Source: Phytohabitans maris
GTDB lineage: Bacteria > Actinomycetota > Actinomycetes > Mycobacteriales > Micromonosporaceae
DNA length: 64,000 nt
Direction of reading: 5' to 3'
Assembly: GCF_031085175.1 (NCBI RefSeq)
Contig: NZ_JAVHUY010000013.1
Coordinates: forward strand, 62,001 to 126,000
Shown: in pieces, positions 33,553 through 42,754 of the stretch
Layout of the letters: every line of letters begins with the position of its first letter
How positions within the stretch are numbered: the stretch's first letter is position 1
The notes under the pieces: generated by a model
What the model was told of the DNA's origin: nothing
What the model saw: the letters and a program-made list of their open reading frames with translations, nothing else
Databases searched by the model: none
Translations under genes and position numbers: made by a program

Positions 33553-34526
33553 TCCTGGCCGGCGGCGCGGTCGGTCAGTGGGTCGATCATCCAGTGCGGG
33601 TGTTTGTTCTTCAGGTACCGGGATGCCAGCAGCGTGAACACGGCCCGTTTGACTCTGGGTAGCTTGGCGCGGGCCGCGTCGGCGGACACGCCGATCTCGT
33701 GGGCGGCCTCGCCGATGGTGCGGCCGAACAGGCTGCACAGCGCGACCAGGGCGGCGTCCTCGGCGGTGACCTTCGGGCGCCGGTCGCTGCGGCTGGGCTT
33801 GACGTGCGCGGTCGCGCCGACGAGCTCCCGCAGCACCGGGGGCAGCTCGTCATCGGCGGGCGGGCCGTCGTCGCTGTCGTCGACGGGCGGCTCCAGCTCG
33901 GGTTCGGGTTGTCCGGGTAGCGGCGGCCAGTCGACCTCGCGGTTTGCCCACCATGCTTGTTTGGCGCGGTAGACGGTCCGCCAGATGATCCGATCCCCGA
34001 TGCGCTCGTCCTCCGGGCTGACCTTGAACAGTTCGGCCAGGAACCCCACGGCGAGGTGTTGCTGGACCTGTCGTTTGTTCTCGTAGTCGCCGTTCTTGCC
34101 GCCGGGCGTCAGGAAGTGCGCCTTCTCGATGAGCCGCAACGCGGCGACGCCGACCACGTAGGTGTACCACCGGCCGCGTTGCTCGATCGCGTTGGTGATC
34201 AGGTAGCGCCAGACCGCATCGCGGACCGGTAGGGGCACGGTCTGCTGGTCCAGCAACGCCCGAAGGGTGTCCATGGGCAGCAACACATCGGCCGGCTGCA
34301 CGCCGAGCATCCGGCCGGGCACGCCGATGTCGGTCATCGCTTCGGCTTGCTCGCGGAGGTACTGCAACGGCAGCGGGGTGTAGAGCTGCCATCGGGCGCG
34401 GCGTGTCGTGCCGTTGTCTGTGGGTGTGAGGTCGTCGTCGTCCGGGGGCGCGAGGTCGTCGTCCGGTTGGTCCACGGCAGGGTGTCCTTCCAGCGGCGCG
34501 GGTGTACGCGTGGCTGTGGTGGACAC
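33549..34526 (-). CDS. Sigma-region-4-like regulator of the transfer region
   Basis: A 325-residue protein read from GTG 34526 (the frame is open to 34880 but is Pro-rich and unconserved-looking there). The N-terminus is acidic (DQPDDDLAPPDDDDL). The middle is helical (YLREQAEAMTDIGVPGRML, IEQRGRWYTYVVGVAALRLIEKAHFL). Residues near the end (VTAEDAALVALCSLFGRTIGEAAHEIGVSADAARAKLPRVKRAVF) look like a sigma-70 region-4 HTH. It faces away from the transfer genes across a palindromic operator, so it may regulate transfer. Function is inferred. Confidence 0.6.
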   Translation of the reverse strand: MSTTATRTPAPLEGHPAVDQPDDDLAPPDDDDLTPTDNGTTRRARWQLYTPLPLQYLREQAEAMTDIGVPGRMLGVQPADVLLPMDTLRALLDQQTVPLPVRDAVWRYLITNAIEQRGRWYTYVVGVAALRLIEKAHFLTPGGKNGDYENKRQVQQHLAVGFLAELFKVSPEDERIGDRIIWRTVYRAKQAWWANREVDWPPLPGQPEPELEPPVDDSDDGPPADDELPPVLRELVGATAHVKPSRSDRRPKVTAEDAALVALCSLFGRTIGEAAHEIGVSADAARAKLPRVKRAVFTLLASRYLKNKHPHWMIDPLTDRAAGQD

Positions 34527-35101
34527 GCCGGGTCCGCCGTTCGGCGGCTGGTGTGGTGGTCGGCGTTGACCGGGCACGGGTACCCGGCGTGCTGCGGACA
34601 AGCGCCGGGATCGCGTCGAACTAGTGTACGAGGATCGGTCCGGAGCGGCGACCGGGTTTGTCGGTACGCCGGAGGCCGTCGAGGTCCGCTCGGCCGGTGC
34701 GGCTGGCTGGTCGGGCGGCGGGGGGAAGCTGCGTCTCATGTCGCCACCGGGCGCATCGCCGATCGACGGGAGGGCAGGGACGGACACTGATGGCTGCTGG
34801 CGGTGACCGTCACGGCGTGCCCCCACATGCCCGTGCCCCTGCTTGGCTAGCTCAGCCGAGCCTACGTCGCACTCTGTCAAGATTTTTTAGATCACATTCG
34901 TGATCTTGTGATTTTCCCCCGTGCCCGGGTTCTGTTTAGAGGAAGGCACCAACTCGCCCGCACCTCTTGATTCCTCTCGCGCCGGCCCTGGACGGGTCGG
35001 CGTTTCGCTGTTCGCCGGTGTTCACCCGGAGGCGGCTGCGGGCTCTCATCCCATCCCTGGCCGGTCCGCACAAGGCGGGCCGGTCTCTGCCGAGGAGGCA
35101 C
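34527..35101. other. Regulatory region ahead of the transfer genes
   Basis: No gene is supported here. The AT-rich block 34870-34920 stands out in this GC-rich sequence and holds the palindrome described separately. The first transfer gene starts at 35102 behind GAGGAGG. Confidence 0.55.
34889..34906. promoter_or_regulatory. Palindromic operator in AT-rich promoter
   Basis: AGATCAC-attc-GTGATCT, with perfect 7-bp arms and a second half-site-like TTGTGAT right after. It lies between the leftward sigma-like gene and the rightward transfer genes. It looks like a target for a GntR- or XRE-type repressor, such as those silencing transfer in actinomycete elements (inference). Confidence 0.65.
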
Positions 35102-36490
35102 ATGCACATCATCCAGACGATCGCGGTAGCGATCATCATCGACGGTCCGCCCGATGGGGCGGGCTCCCTGCTGGACTGGCCGACCAGACTCGGCCAGTGG
35201 ATCTCCAACCTTCCCTCCCACCTGGTGGCGCTGTGGCACGCGGCCGAACGGCTGTGGTGGCCGTGGGCGCCGCTGCTCATCCTCTCCATGGTGCTCGGCA
35301 CTGTCGCGGTTCGGCTCGCGTTGGCCGCGTTGTGGCGGCGGGTTGCGGCCGGCGGGTACTGGGTGGAGATCACCCCGACCCGGACGGTCGACGTTGCCCG
35401 TTGGGGCCTGGTCTGGCGGCGCCTGGACGAGCTGGCCGAGGATGCAGGGGGCCGGTGGCGCCTGGTCCGCCCGCCCCTCGCCTTCGAGGTGTGGGCGGAC
35501 GGGCGCGGTCTGCGGGCCGGGCTGTGGCTGCCCGGCTGGGTGAGCGAGCGCGTGGTGGCCGGGGAGGTCGCTCGCGCGTGGCCCGGCGCCGCCGTCAACC
35601 GCACCGAGCCGCCCGCCATGGACGGTGCGGTGGCGGGGGTGTGGCTGGCGGCCGACAGCTACCACCCGGAGACCGGGTGGCAGGTAGACGACCCGCGCCC
35701 GCGCACCGGCCTGCGCCGGGGCGTGGGCGCCGATCCGGACCTGGGCATGGTCCTGGCAGCCCTGGCCGACCCGGGCGTCGAGCAGGTGCAGCGGCTGCTG
35801 CTGCAAGTGCTCGTCCGGCCGGCCCCCGGCAGGCGGTTGGGCCGGTTGGCGGCGGCGGCCCGCCACCCGCTGGAACAGTCGCGGGGCGGTGTGGCGGCCG
35901 GGTTCGATGGCCTGCTGTGGCTGGTTCGCGGGCTGCTGAGGCTGGTCCTGGAGGTACTGGACATCTTCCTCACGTCCGGCCGCTCCAATCCGTCCCGGGC
36001 GTCCCACGCGCGTTCTGGTTCGGCGGGGCGGCGGGAGCCGCCGGACCCGCTCGACCGGGAGGCGATGGCCGAGGCCCGCGCCAAGCACCACGACGGGCCG
36101 CACCTGCTCGCCACGGTGCGGGTCGGCGCGGTCGGCGGCCGGCGCCGCAACGCCCGGCAGGCGGCCCAGTCGGTGGCGGCCGGGTACCGGGAGGCGTCGC
36201 GGTGGCTGCACCCGGTCCGTCTCGGCCGTGCCCGCTCGGCGCTTTCGCTGCGCCGGGCAAGCCCCGGGCAGTGGCTACTGCTGTCCGCCAACGAACTGGG
36301 CGTCCTGGCACATCTGCCGCCCGATCCCGCGCTGTACCGGTTCGACACGGCCGCACGGCACCGGGCACACCCCGGCGGAGCGCGCCGCGCCGACCCGGAG
36401 GCGGGCTGGACCCGACACGGCTGGACCCCCGACACCGAGCGCGGCGGCGATCCGGGCGACGACGACGAGTTTCCGGAGGAGGAGGTATGA
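35102..36490 (+). CDS. Membrane-anchored transfer protein
   Basis: A 462-residue protein with one strong transmembrane segment (about residues 54-78, WAPLLILSMVLGTVAVRLALAAL) and a large soluble part with alternating GDVARAWP-like and LLWLVRGLLRLVLEVL stretches. ATG 35102 has GAGGAGG six bases upstream. It overlaps the coupling ATPase by ATGA (36487-36490), the usual pairing of a membrane component with a VirD4/TraG-type ATPase in actinobacterial elements. It probably docks that ATPase at the membrane (inference). No enzymatic motif. Confidence 0.7.
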   Translation: MHIIQTIAVAIIIDGPPDGAGSLLDWPTRLGQWISNLPSHLVALWHAAERLWWPWAPLLILSMVLGTVAVRLALAALWRRVAAGGYWVEITPTRTVDVARWGLVWRRLDELAEDAGGRWRLVRPPLAFEVWADGRGLRAGLWLPGWVSERVVAGEVARAWPGAAVNRTEPPAMDGAVAGVWLAADSYHPETGWQVDDPRPRTGLRRGVGADPDLGMVLAALADPGVEQVQRLLLQVLVRPAPGRRLGRLAAAARHPLEQSRGGVAAGFDGLLWLVRGLLRLVLEVLDIFLTSGRSNPSRASHARSGSAGRREPPDPLDREAMAEARAKHHDGPHLLATVRVGAVGGRRRNARQAAQSVAAGYREASRWLHPVRLGRARSALSLRRASPGQWLLLSANELGVLAHLPPDPALYRFDTAARHRAHPGGARRADPEAGWTRHGWTPDTERGGDPGDDDEFPEEEV

Positions 36491-38076
36491 GCAGACGACA
36501 CCCATCACCCACCACGGCGGGCGCTGCGGCGCCCGCCGCACTACGAAGGGCGCCGGCCCGGCTCCGGCTGGTGCCGCCGGACTCGCCGCGTCGGCAGGCG
36601 GTCAAGGCGCTCGGCGTGGCGCCGATCGGCGAACCGGTCCTGATTGGACTGTCCCCTGCCGACGCACGGCACCATCTGCACGTGCCGGGGCCGACCGGCA
36701 CCGGCAAGTCCACCCTGTTACTCAACCTCGCCCTCGCGGACGCGCGGGCCGGGCGCGGCTTGGCCGTGTTCGACCCCAAAGGCGACCTGGTACGAGACCT
36801 GCTCGACCGGTTGCCGCCCGGCGTCGCCGGGCGCCTGGTGCTCATCGACCCGGACGAGCGACAGGCGCCGCCCGCGCTGAACCTGTTCGACCTCGGCTCC
36901 GATCCGGAGACGGTGGCCGATCAGCTCGTCGGGGTGATGGCCAAGGTCTGGGCGCAGTACTGGGGGCCGCGCACGGACGACCTGGCCCGGCACGCGGTCC
37001 TCACCCTCGCCCACCAACCGGACGCCACCCTCGCCGATCTCCCGCTACTGCTCGCGGATGCGGCATACCGGCGGTGGGTCCTCGCTTGGGTACGCCGGCG
37101 GGCCGATCCCGTCGAGTATGGGGAGCTGGCTGCGTTCTGGGCCTGGTACGACGAACTGACCCCCGCGCAAGCCTCCGTCCAAGCCGGACCGCTGCTGTCC
37201 AAGCTGCGGGCGGTGCTGTCCCGCCGGTTCGCCGCGCAACTGTTCGGCGTGGGCGCCTCCACCTTCCGCCTGACGGAGGTGTTGGACGGCGGGGCGCTGC
37301 TCGTGCGGCTCCCACCCACGCTAGGGGAGGACACGGTGCGGCTGGTCGGGTCGCTGCTGCTGGCCGCGCTGCTGGGCGCCGCGAACGGGCGGGCCGACCT
37401 GCCCGAGGCGGACCGGCTCGACGCCAGTTTGGTCCTCGACGAGGCGCACACCTTCCTCCATTTGCCGGTCGGCGTGGACAACGCCCTGGCCACGGCGCGG
37501 GCGTTGCACGTGTCGTTGGTGCTGGCCCATCAACACCTCGGCCAGTTGTCGGCGAACATGTTCGCCGCGCTCGACGCGAACGCCCGCAACAAGGTGTTCT
37601 TCTCCCTCCCGCCCAAGGACGCGCGGGACCTGGCCCACCACATGGCGCCGTACTTCGAGCCGGAAGACCTGATGCGCCGCGACGCCTACGGCATCGTGTG
37701 CCGGCTGGTCATCGACGGAGCCGACAGCGAACCGTTCAGCCTGCACACCCGCCCCGCCCCACCGGTCGTGCCCGGCCGCGCCGACGTGTTGCGGGCGGCG
37801 GCCCGCGCACGCGGCCTGTCCACATCGGAGCGGGCGGCGCTCGCGCAGGCGCGGCGGCTCGGCCCCGCCGCACGCACCGGGCCAACCAACCCAACCGGCA
37901 ACGGCAACGGCCCGGCTGTCAACCCAACGCAGGAACCAACGGACCCAACTGGCCCAACCGGCGGACGAGTCCCGCCCGCGGGGCCAACCAGCGGCCCCGC
38001 AGGTCCGGGGGTGCAACCACCCCCGGCGGCCCGGGTCCGGCCACCAACCCCACGCAAGAGGAGGAAACGACCATGA
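36487..38076 (+). CDS. VirD4/TraG-type conjugative coupling ATPase
   Basis: A 529-residue ATPase of the type IV coupling family. Walker A is GPTGTGKST (residues 68-76) after HHLHVPG; AVFDPKGDLVRDLLDRLP follows as in TraG/TraD; Walker B is in DASLVLDEAHTFL near residue 316, and SLVLAHQHLGQLSANM is the sensor region. It lacks its own transmembrane segments, which the preceding gene may supply. The last 90 residues are Pro/Thr/Gly-rich. It should pump the relaxase-DNA complex to the transfer apparatus. Confidence 0.92.
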   Translation: MSRRHPSPTTAGAAAPAALRRAPARLRLVPPDSPRRQAVKALGVAPIGEPVLIGLSPADARHHLHVPGPTGTGKSTLLLNLALADARAGRGLAVFDPKGDLVRDLLDRLPPGVAGRLVLIDPDERQAPPALNLFDLGSDPETVADQLVGVMAKVWAQYWGPRTDDLARHAVLTLAHQPDATLADLPLLLADAAYRRWVLAWVRRRADPVEYGELAAFWAWYDELTPAQASVQAGPLLSKLRAVLSRRFAAQLFGVGASTFRLTEVLDGGALLVRLPPTLGEDTVRLVGSLLLAALLGAANGRADLPEADRLDASLVLDEAHTFLHLPVGVDNALATARALHVSLVLAHQHLGQLSANMFAALDANARNKVFFSLPPKDARDLAHHMAPYFEPEDLMRRDAYGIVCRLVIDGADSEPFSLHTRPAPPVVPGRADVLRAAARARGLSTSERAALAQARRLGPAARTGPTNPTGNGNGPAVNPTQEPTDPTGPTGGRVPPAGPTSGPAGPGVQPPPAARVRPPTPRKRRKRP

Positions 38077-38354
38077 CTCAGCTGACCTTCGACAACGCTC
38101 CCGAGAGCGCGGCCCGGACATCTCCGGTCAGACGCTGCGGGCCGGACCTGTCAGCTCCGGCCCGGTTTGACAGACAGCCGGTTGGGTTGCCGTTCGACTC
38201 GGAGCCTGTCTCGGGCGCTCTCCAGCGCCTCTCCGGAGATGAGCCCATAACTGAGGCTCCGACCGCCAACAGCCCAACAGCGCAGGCCAGGCGGCCTGCG
38301 CTGACCTGTCTACGAAAGGTGACTGGTCACTATGACCACCCCACACGGCCCTAA
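38073..38354 (+). CDS. Small hypothetical protein
   Basis: A 93-residue product from ATG 38073 (GAGGAGG ten bases upstream), overlapping the ATPase stop by ATGA. It begins MTQLTFDNAPESA and is polar with Cys at 23 and 79. It overlaps the start of the replication-relaxation gene by 23 bp. No family recognised; the coupling on both sides makes it a likely real operon member. Confidence 0.6.
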   Translation: MTQLTFDNAPESAARTSPVRRCGPDLSAPARFDRQPVGLPFDSEPVSGALQRLSGDEPITEAPTANSPTAQARRPALTCLRKVTGHYDHPTRP

Positions 38355-39219
38355 CAGGCATCCCCCCGACCCCCGCAGGGTGTCCGGCACCAACGTGCCG
38401 GACGTGGCCAGCGAACTACGGCGGCTCATGCCCCGCGACCGCTGGCTGCTCGATCTGCTCCATGACCATCAGGTGTTCACCACCGAACAGGTCGCCGCGC
38501 TCGGCTTCGACCACGTGCACACCGCACGCAACCGGCTCAACCTGCTCCACGGGCGCGGGGTGCTGGCGAAGTTCCGGGACGCGGTACGGCCTGGCTCGCA
38601 GTCGTGGCGGTGGGCGCTCGGCTGGATCGGCGCGGCCTACATCGCGTACCGGGACGGGCGACCGTTCCCGCGACCGGGCACGATCGCCGATCGGGTCAAC
38701 CGGCTCGCGGCCAGCCCGCGGCTGCCACACCTGCTCGGCGTCAACGCCTTCTTCGTGGACCTGGCCGCACACGCCCGCACCACCCCCGGCGCCCGCCTCG
38801 GCACCTGGTGGTCCGAACGGCGCTGCCGCGACATCTGCGGGGACCTGGCCCACCCGGACGGGCACGGCGTATGGACCGAAGACGGCTCCACAGTGTCGTT
38901 CTGGCTCGAGTACGACCGGGCCAGCGAACCCACCCGCCGCGTCCTCGAAAAACTCGACGGATACCAAGCCGTCCACCAGGCGGCCGGACTGAACCACGCG
39001 GTCCTGATCCGGATGCAAACCGCTCGGCAGGAAACCACCCTGCACCAACGGCTGCCCACCCACCCCGCCGTCACGGTCGGCGGCCTGCTGGTCGCCACCA
39101 TGTCCGGCGACTACACCACCCACCCCGCCGGGCCGGTCTGGCTGCCGGTCGGCCACACCCACCGTGTCCGGCTCGCCCACCTCCCGAACCCACCCGCCGT
39201 CGAGCCCCGGGCCGCGTAG
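38332..39219 (+). CDS. Replication-relaxation family protein
   Basis: A 295-residue protein of the Replic_Relax type found on actinobacterial and firmicute plasmids and conjugative elements. It has an N-terminal winged-helix region (LLDLLHDHQVFTTEQVAALGF...ARNRLNLLHGRGVLAKF) followed by LPHLLGVNAFFVDLAAHAR and STVSFWLEYDRASEPTRRVLEKLDGYQA. The family is associated with initiating replication or relaxing DNA at the element's origin. ATG 38332 is the start. It lies between the coupling ATPase and the relaxase. Confidence 0.88.
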   Translation: MTTPHGPNRHPPDPRRVSGTNVPDVASELRRLMPRDRWLLDLLHDHQVFTTEQVAALGFDHVHTARNRLNLLHGRGVLAKFRDAVRPGSQSWRWALGWIGAAYIAYRDGRPFPRPGTIADRVNRLAASPRLPHLLGVNAFFVDLAAHARTTPGARLGTWWSERRCRDICGDLAHPDGHGVWTEDGSTVSFWLEYDRASEPTRRVLEKLDGYQAVHQAAGLNHAVLIRMQTARQETTLHQRLPTHPAVTVGGLLVATMSGDYTTHPAGPVWLPVGHTHRVRLAHLPNPPAVEPRAA

Positions 39220-39260
39220 ACACGCTCGGGGCTCGACCCGCACTCGAACGGAGCAACGCC

Positions 39261-39416
39261 ATGCAGCACAACACGACACAGCACACCACCACCCGCGACG
39301 GCGCCCGACCCGTGCGGCGCACGCATCCAACCCGCGCCGCACGCAACCGGCCCCGGCGCAAGTCCACCCACACCATCCCCCCGGCGCGGCGGCTGCCGCG
39401 CCCGCAGCCCGGCTAA
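39261..39416 (+). CDS. Small basic peptide
   Basis: A 51-codon frame from ATG 39261 behind ACGGAGC. The product (MQHNTTQHTTTRDGARP...) is Arg/Thr/His-rich, positively charged and probably disordered. It could bind nucleic acid or be fortuitous. It lies 41 bp after the replication-relaxation gene and just before the convergent relaxase. Confidence 0.4.
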   Translation: MQHNTTQHTTTRDGARPVRRTHPTRAARNRPRRKSTHTIPPARRLPRPQPG

Positions 39417-39430
39417 CCGGGCGGGGCCGC

Positions 39431-40939
39431 TCAGCGTTGCCGGCCTCGCCGACCGGTCAGCGGGTCCGGCCCCGGCGGGCGCACGCCCGCTGTCGCCGGG
39501 CTGAGCGGCCCGGCCCCGGTCGGCGGCGAAGTCCAGGCGCGGAGCTGCCCGGCGGCGTGCCGGGCAGCCCGCGCCTGCGCCAACCGGTGCTGCGCCTCGC
39601 GCAGGTCCGCCAGACTCTCCGCCAACGCCGCGAGCGTCAACACGAGATGTAGGGCGGCCACGGTGTCCCGGTCCCGGGACAGGCTGCCCATCACCGCGAT
39701 CAGCCGAGCCATCGACCGCAGGTGTCCCGCCCGCGAGACCCGGGCGGCCGGGACACGGCCGCGTAGCTCGTGGGCGGCGCGGTCGAACGCTTCAGCCGCG
39801 TCGGTCAGCGGTCCGCCCGCCTCGCCTTCCCACGCATGGGCGGTGACGGTCAACAGGTCGGCGGCGGCGTACCCGATCGCGGCGGCGACGGCGGGACTCG
39901 ACGCGGCGCGCATCGCGGCCGTGGCGTCCCGGACCGTCTCGGCGGCGCGGCGGGACACCTCCGGCGGGACGCTGGCGGCAGCGGCCAACCGCGCCGCGTG
40001 CCCACCCGCCGTTCCCGGCGGCGGTGTCCCGGTGCTCCAGCGGGACCGCAGACGCGGCAACGTCAGATCAGGGCCGAGGCGACCTCCGCCGTACCACACG
40101 ATGTCCCCGGCCGCGGTGCGGTGCTCGGGCAGGCCAACCGCGTACCCGCTCACCTGTCCCGGCGTGCGGGTGCTGTGCCGCAGTTTCAGCTCCACGCCCG
40201 CCTCGGCGAGGCGGGCGAAGAAATCGTGCTCGTCGGTCGCGATGGCGGCCACCTCGCGGACCCGGCGGCGCAGCTGTTCACGCGGCGCCACCCGGCGGCC
40301 CGCCCGCCGCGCACGCGCGGCCCGCTGACCCGGCCTCCCGGCGCTCGCGGCGGCGTCCAGGCGGGCGGCCTTGTTCAGCTCGGCCGGGCTCGGCCACCGA
40401 CGTACCCCGCCCCCGGGCGGCGCCACCCGGTACAACCCGTAGCGTTCCTCCAGGTCTCGGCAGGCGGCCTGGGTCTTGCGTTTGTCCTGCCACGGCCACA
40501 CCGTGCGTCCGTCCTGTCTGACGAGGGTGGCCACCACGTGCACGTGATCGTCGTTGTGGCGTACCGCCACCCACCGCACCGCGTCCACATCGCCGTGCGG
40601 GGCGAGTCCGGCGGCGGCGATCACCTCGGCGGCGACGCGCCCCCACTGCGGGTCGGACAGGATGCGGTCGGTGGGGTGGGTGCGGATCGAGCAGTGCCAC
40701 ACCGGCTTGGCCGGCGGCCGAACCCCGGCGCGCACCGGCTGTTCCAAGTACGCCGTCAACCCGCGTACGTCATACCGGCCGCCGGAAAGCTGCGGCGGTT
40801 GCAGCGCGGACAGCGGTCCGGCGCCTTCCCACGCGGCGACCACACGCGGGCGTACGTGCTCCTCCCGTTTGCCGGGACCGAACAGGTACCGGAGAAGTCC
40901 GCCCACGTGGGCGCCGCGTGGGTGCACGGCAGGGATCAC
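39431..40939 (-). CDS. Relaxase / mobilisation nuclease
   Basis: A 502-residue MOB relaxase. The metal-binding three-histidine motif is RHNDDHVHVVATLV (His128, His132, His134), preceded by WHCSIRTHPTD; Tyr18 in LLRYLFGPGK is a candidate nicking tyrosine. The C-terminal 250 residues are helical. It nicks one strand at oriT and pilots it into the recipient. GTG 40939 is the start. It lies 10 bp after the MobC-like gene, which together with this gene forms the relaxosome. The candidate oriT is upstream of MobC at 41.5 kb. Confidence 0.9.
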   Translation of the reverse strand: MIPAVHPRGAHVGGLLRYLFGPGKREEHVRPRVVAAWEGAGPLSALQPPQLSGGRYDVRGLTAYLEQPVRAGVRPPAKPVWHCSIRTHPTDRILSDPQWGRVAAEVIAAAGLAPHGDVDAVRWVAVRHNDDHVHVVATLVRQDGRTVWPWQDKRKTQAACRDLEERYGLYRVAPPGGGVRRWPSPAELNKAARLDAAASAGRPGQRAARARRAGRRVAPREQLRRRVREVAAIATDEHDFFARLAEAGVELKLRHSTRTPGQVSGYAVGLPEHRTAAGDIVWYGGGRLGPDLTLPRLRSRWSTGTPPPGTAGGHAARLAAAASVPPEVSRRAAETVRDATAAMRAASSPAVAAAIGYAAADLLTVTAHAWEGEAGGPLTDAAEAFDRAAHELRGRVPAARVSRAGHLRSMARLIAVMGSLSRDRDTVAALHLVLTLAALAESLADLREAQHRLAQARAARHAAGQLRAWTSPPTGAGPLSPATAGVRPPGPDPLTGRRGRQR

Positions 40940-40949
40940 AGCCGGCGAC

Positions 40950-41429
40950 TCACGCCAGCCGGCGGTGGAGCTGGGCGACCACCGTGTCCACCTCGGCCAC
41001 CGCGCGCGTCACGCGGTCGACCGCGTGTTCCAGCCACACCGGCGGCTGCCCGGTCGCGTTGAGCGCCGCTACCGCCTGGTTGAGGTTAACGCCGGTCCGG
41101 TTGACCGCGGTGCGGGCAGCGAACAACTCCCGCGCAAGCGCGGCCAGCTCCTCCACCCCGGCGGGCGCCTCGCTCGTCCCGCTGGGCTCGCCCGGCTGGC
41201 GCCGCGCCACGGCGAGCGCGGCGAGCGCGCAGAAGCCGGTCAACGTCATCCGGGCCGCGTCGGCGGCGGCCTTGATCTCCGACAGCTCCGCGTCGGTGAA
41301 CCTCGGCGTGAGCCGCTGGTCCCGCACGGCCTGTCCGCGCGGCCGGTACCGGCGACCCGGCGTGGGGCCGGTGTTGCTCGCCTCGATCGGCGCGCCCTTG
41401 CTGGTGTTGGTGTAAGTGGTGTTGTCCAT
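40950..41429 (-). CDS. MobC-like relaxosome accessory protein
   Basis: A 159-residue protein. The N-terminal third ends in a ribbon-helix-helix-like region (LTPRFTDAELSEIKAAADAARMTLTGFCALAAL), and the C-terminus carries the helical NRTGVNLNQAVAALNATG block typical of MobC proteins. It should bind oriT and assist the relaxase. I chose ATG 41429, behind GCGAGG; GTG 41450 is an alternative. Operon with the relaxase. Confidence 0.85.
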   Translation of the reverse strand: MDNTTYTNTSKGAPIEASNTGPTPGRRYRPRGQAVRDQRLTPRFTDAELSEIKAAADAARMTLTGFCALAALAVARRQPGEPSGTSEAPAGVEELAALARELFAARTAVNRTGVNLNQAVAALNATGQPPVWLEHAVDRVTRAVAEVDTVVAQLHRRLA

Positions 41430-41510
41430 GCCTCGCACGGTGACCGGCACCCGTTGGCGGCAGGGTTAGCGGCGACCCGTAGCACTCCTCGCGCGGCGCG
41501 CGTTTCCACG

Positions 41511-41551
41511 GTGACCGCGCCCGGTCACAGCACTTTGTGTGCCGTAGGCAC
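41511..41551. other. Candidate oriT region
   Basis: Two close inverted repeats lie just upstream of the MobC and relaxase genes: GTGACC-gcgccc-GGTCAC (41511-41528) and GTGCC-gta-GGCAC (41539-41551). Their position relative to mobC matches the usual location of oriT. The nick site cannot be assigned. Confidence 0.45.
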
Positions 41552-41586
41552 CAGCTTGCTCTCGGTGATCATGGGGCACGGATGCG

Positions 41587-42504
41587 CTACGGGTCAGCGG
41601 GCGGCGGCGGCAGCGGGTCACCGGCGGCGGCGTTGTTCAGCGTCGCCGCCGGCCCTCCTGGGCGGGAAGTGTGGATCACGTACAGCGCGGCGGTTACAAG
41701 TTCGATGTAGTCGATCGCCTTCTCGACAGAGAGTCCGGTACCCGCGTCCTCGCGCCGGCTGAGATTCCTGAGGACTGCTAGCCCTTGGACGGTCTCGACC
41801 AACTGGTTCGTCACCAAACCCTGGAGTGCAGCGGCGTGGGCCAGTTCGAGAGCATCGCGGCCGTCGTGACTCGACTCTCCCAAGAGTGCTGTGAGGGCGT
41901 CAATTACGTGTCCGTAGGCGGCGACGACCGCCGCGCCTGGAGCCGTCGTGGCCATGTTCCGCAGCTCGGCGATGCCTTCGCCCAGGTCGACGTTGCTCGG
42001 TGGGTGCGACGAGGCTGACACGGCCGTAGCTACCGATGCTTGGGTTCGGTTGATCCTGACCTGCCATGACTCGCCTACCTGCACTGGGGTATGGAGATCG
42101 TCTCGCGCGTGGAATCGAACGACCGGCACCCTGTCCAGACCGTCGCGCGAGAGATCCAGCTCACCACGCAAGGCGCTGCGGAACGACACGAGCAGCCGGT
42201 CCACCGGCGCCGCGCCACCGCTCGCGAGGGCCTCGATGATCTCGCGAGCGAGCTTGATCTGGTCGGCGTTGCCGAACAGCACGACATCGGACAGGGCGTC
42301 CTCGAATGCTTCGGCCCGTTCGCTCGTCAGCTCACGGTGGGCAGAGTGCGCAAGAGTCCGGTAGGCCCGGACAAGGTAGTCGATCCGCTGACGACGGCGC
42401 TCGTTCTCCGCGTCTCGCCGCCGCGTAGCGAAGTGGACGATGAGGCCACCGATAACCGCGGCGAGCAAGGGGCCACCGACATACCGGATCACATCCAGAA
42501 CCAC
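41587..42504 (-). CDS. Membrane-anchored hypothetical protein
   Basis: A 305-residue protein from GTG 42504 with a single N-terminal transmembrane helix (residues 9-26, GGPLLAAVIGGLIVHFAT), a basic stop-transfer RRR and a long helical cytoplasmic domain (RIDYLVRAYRTLAHSAHRELTSER, DQIKLAREIIEALASGG). The end is Pro-rich. No family recognised. It may help in transfer or be a cargo gene. Confidence 0.7.
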   Translation of the reverse strand: MVLDVIRYVGGPLLAAVIGGLIVHFATRRRDAENERRRQRIDYLVRAYRTLAHSAHRELTSERAEAFEDALSDVVLFGNADQIKLAREIIEALASGGAAPVDRLLVSFRSALRGELDLSRDGLDRVPVVRFHARDDLHTPVQVGESWQVRINRTQASVATAVSASSHPPSNVDLGEGIAELRNMATTAPGAAVVAAYGHVIDALTALLGESSHDGRDALELAHAAALQGLVTNQLVETVQGLAVLRNLSRREDAGTGLSVEKAIDYIELVTAALYVIHTSRPGGPAATLNNAAAGDPLPPPPADP

Positions 42505-42597
42505 CGCGTCACGTTACCAATCGCCGCACATGTGGAGCCCGTTCTGGAACGGGCCCGGCATAGTGGCGCGCCGGAGGGCCGGAACGGCGCGCTATTC

Positions 42598-42653
42598 CGC
42601 TTCCGCTTCCACCTCTTGCGGCGGAAGCGGAAGGAAGCAGGAAGCGGAAGCGG
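42598..42653. repeat. CGCTTCCGCTTCC inverted/direct repeat cluster
   Basis: CGCTTCCGCTTCC-type sequence at 42599-42610 is answered by two reverse-complement copies, GCGGAAGCGGAAGG (42621-42634) and GGAAGCGGAAGCGG (42640-42653). Either copy could pair with the first, giving two alternative hairpins. Confidence 0.6.
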
Positions 42654-42754
42654 CGGCGTTGGTTGGTAACGCCGGGCCGATGCCGCTACCACAGCGGTGC
42701 TACCCATAGCCCTGCCGATAACCCCGTAACAGGTCCGTCAACATGTCCGCCAAC

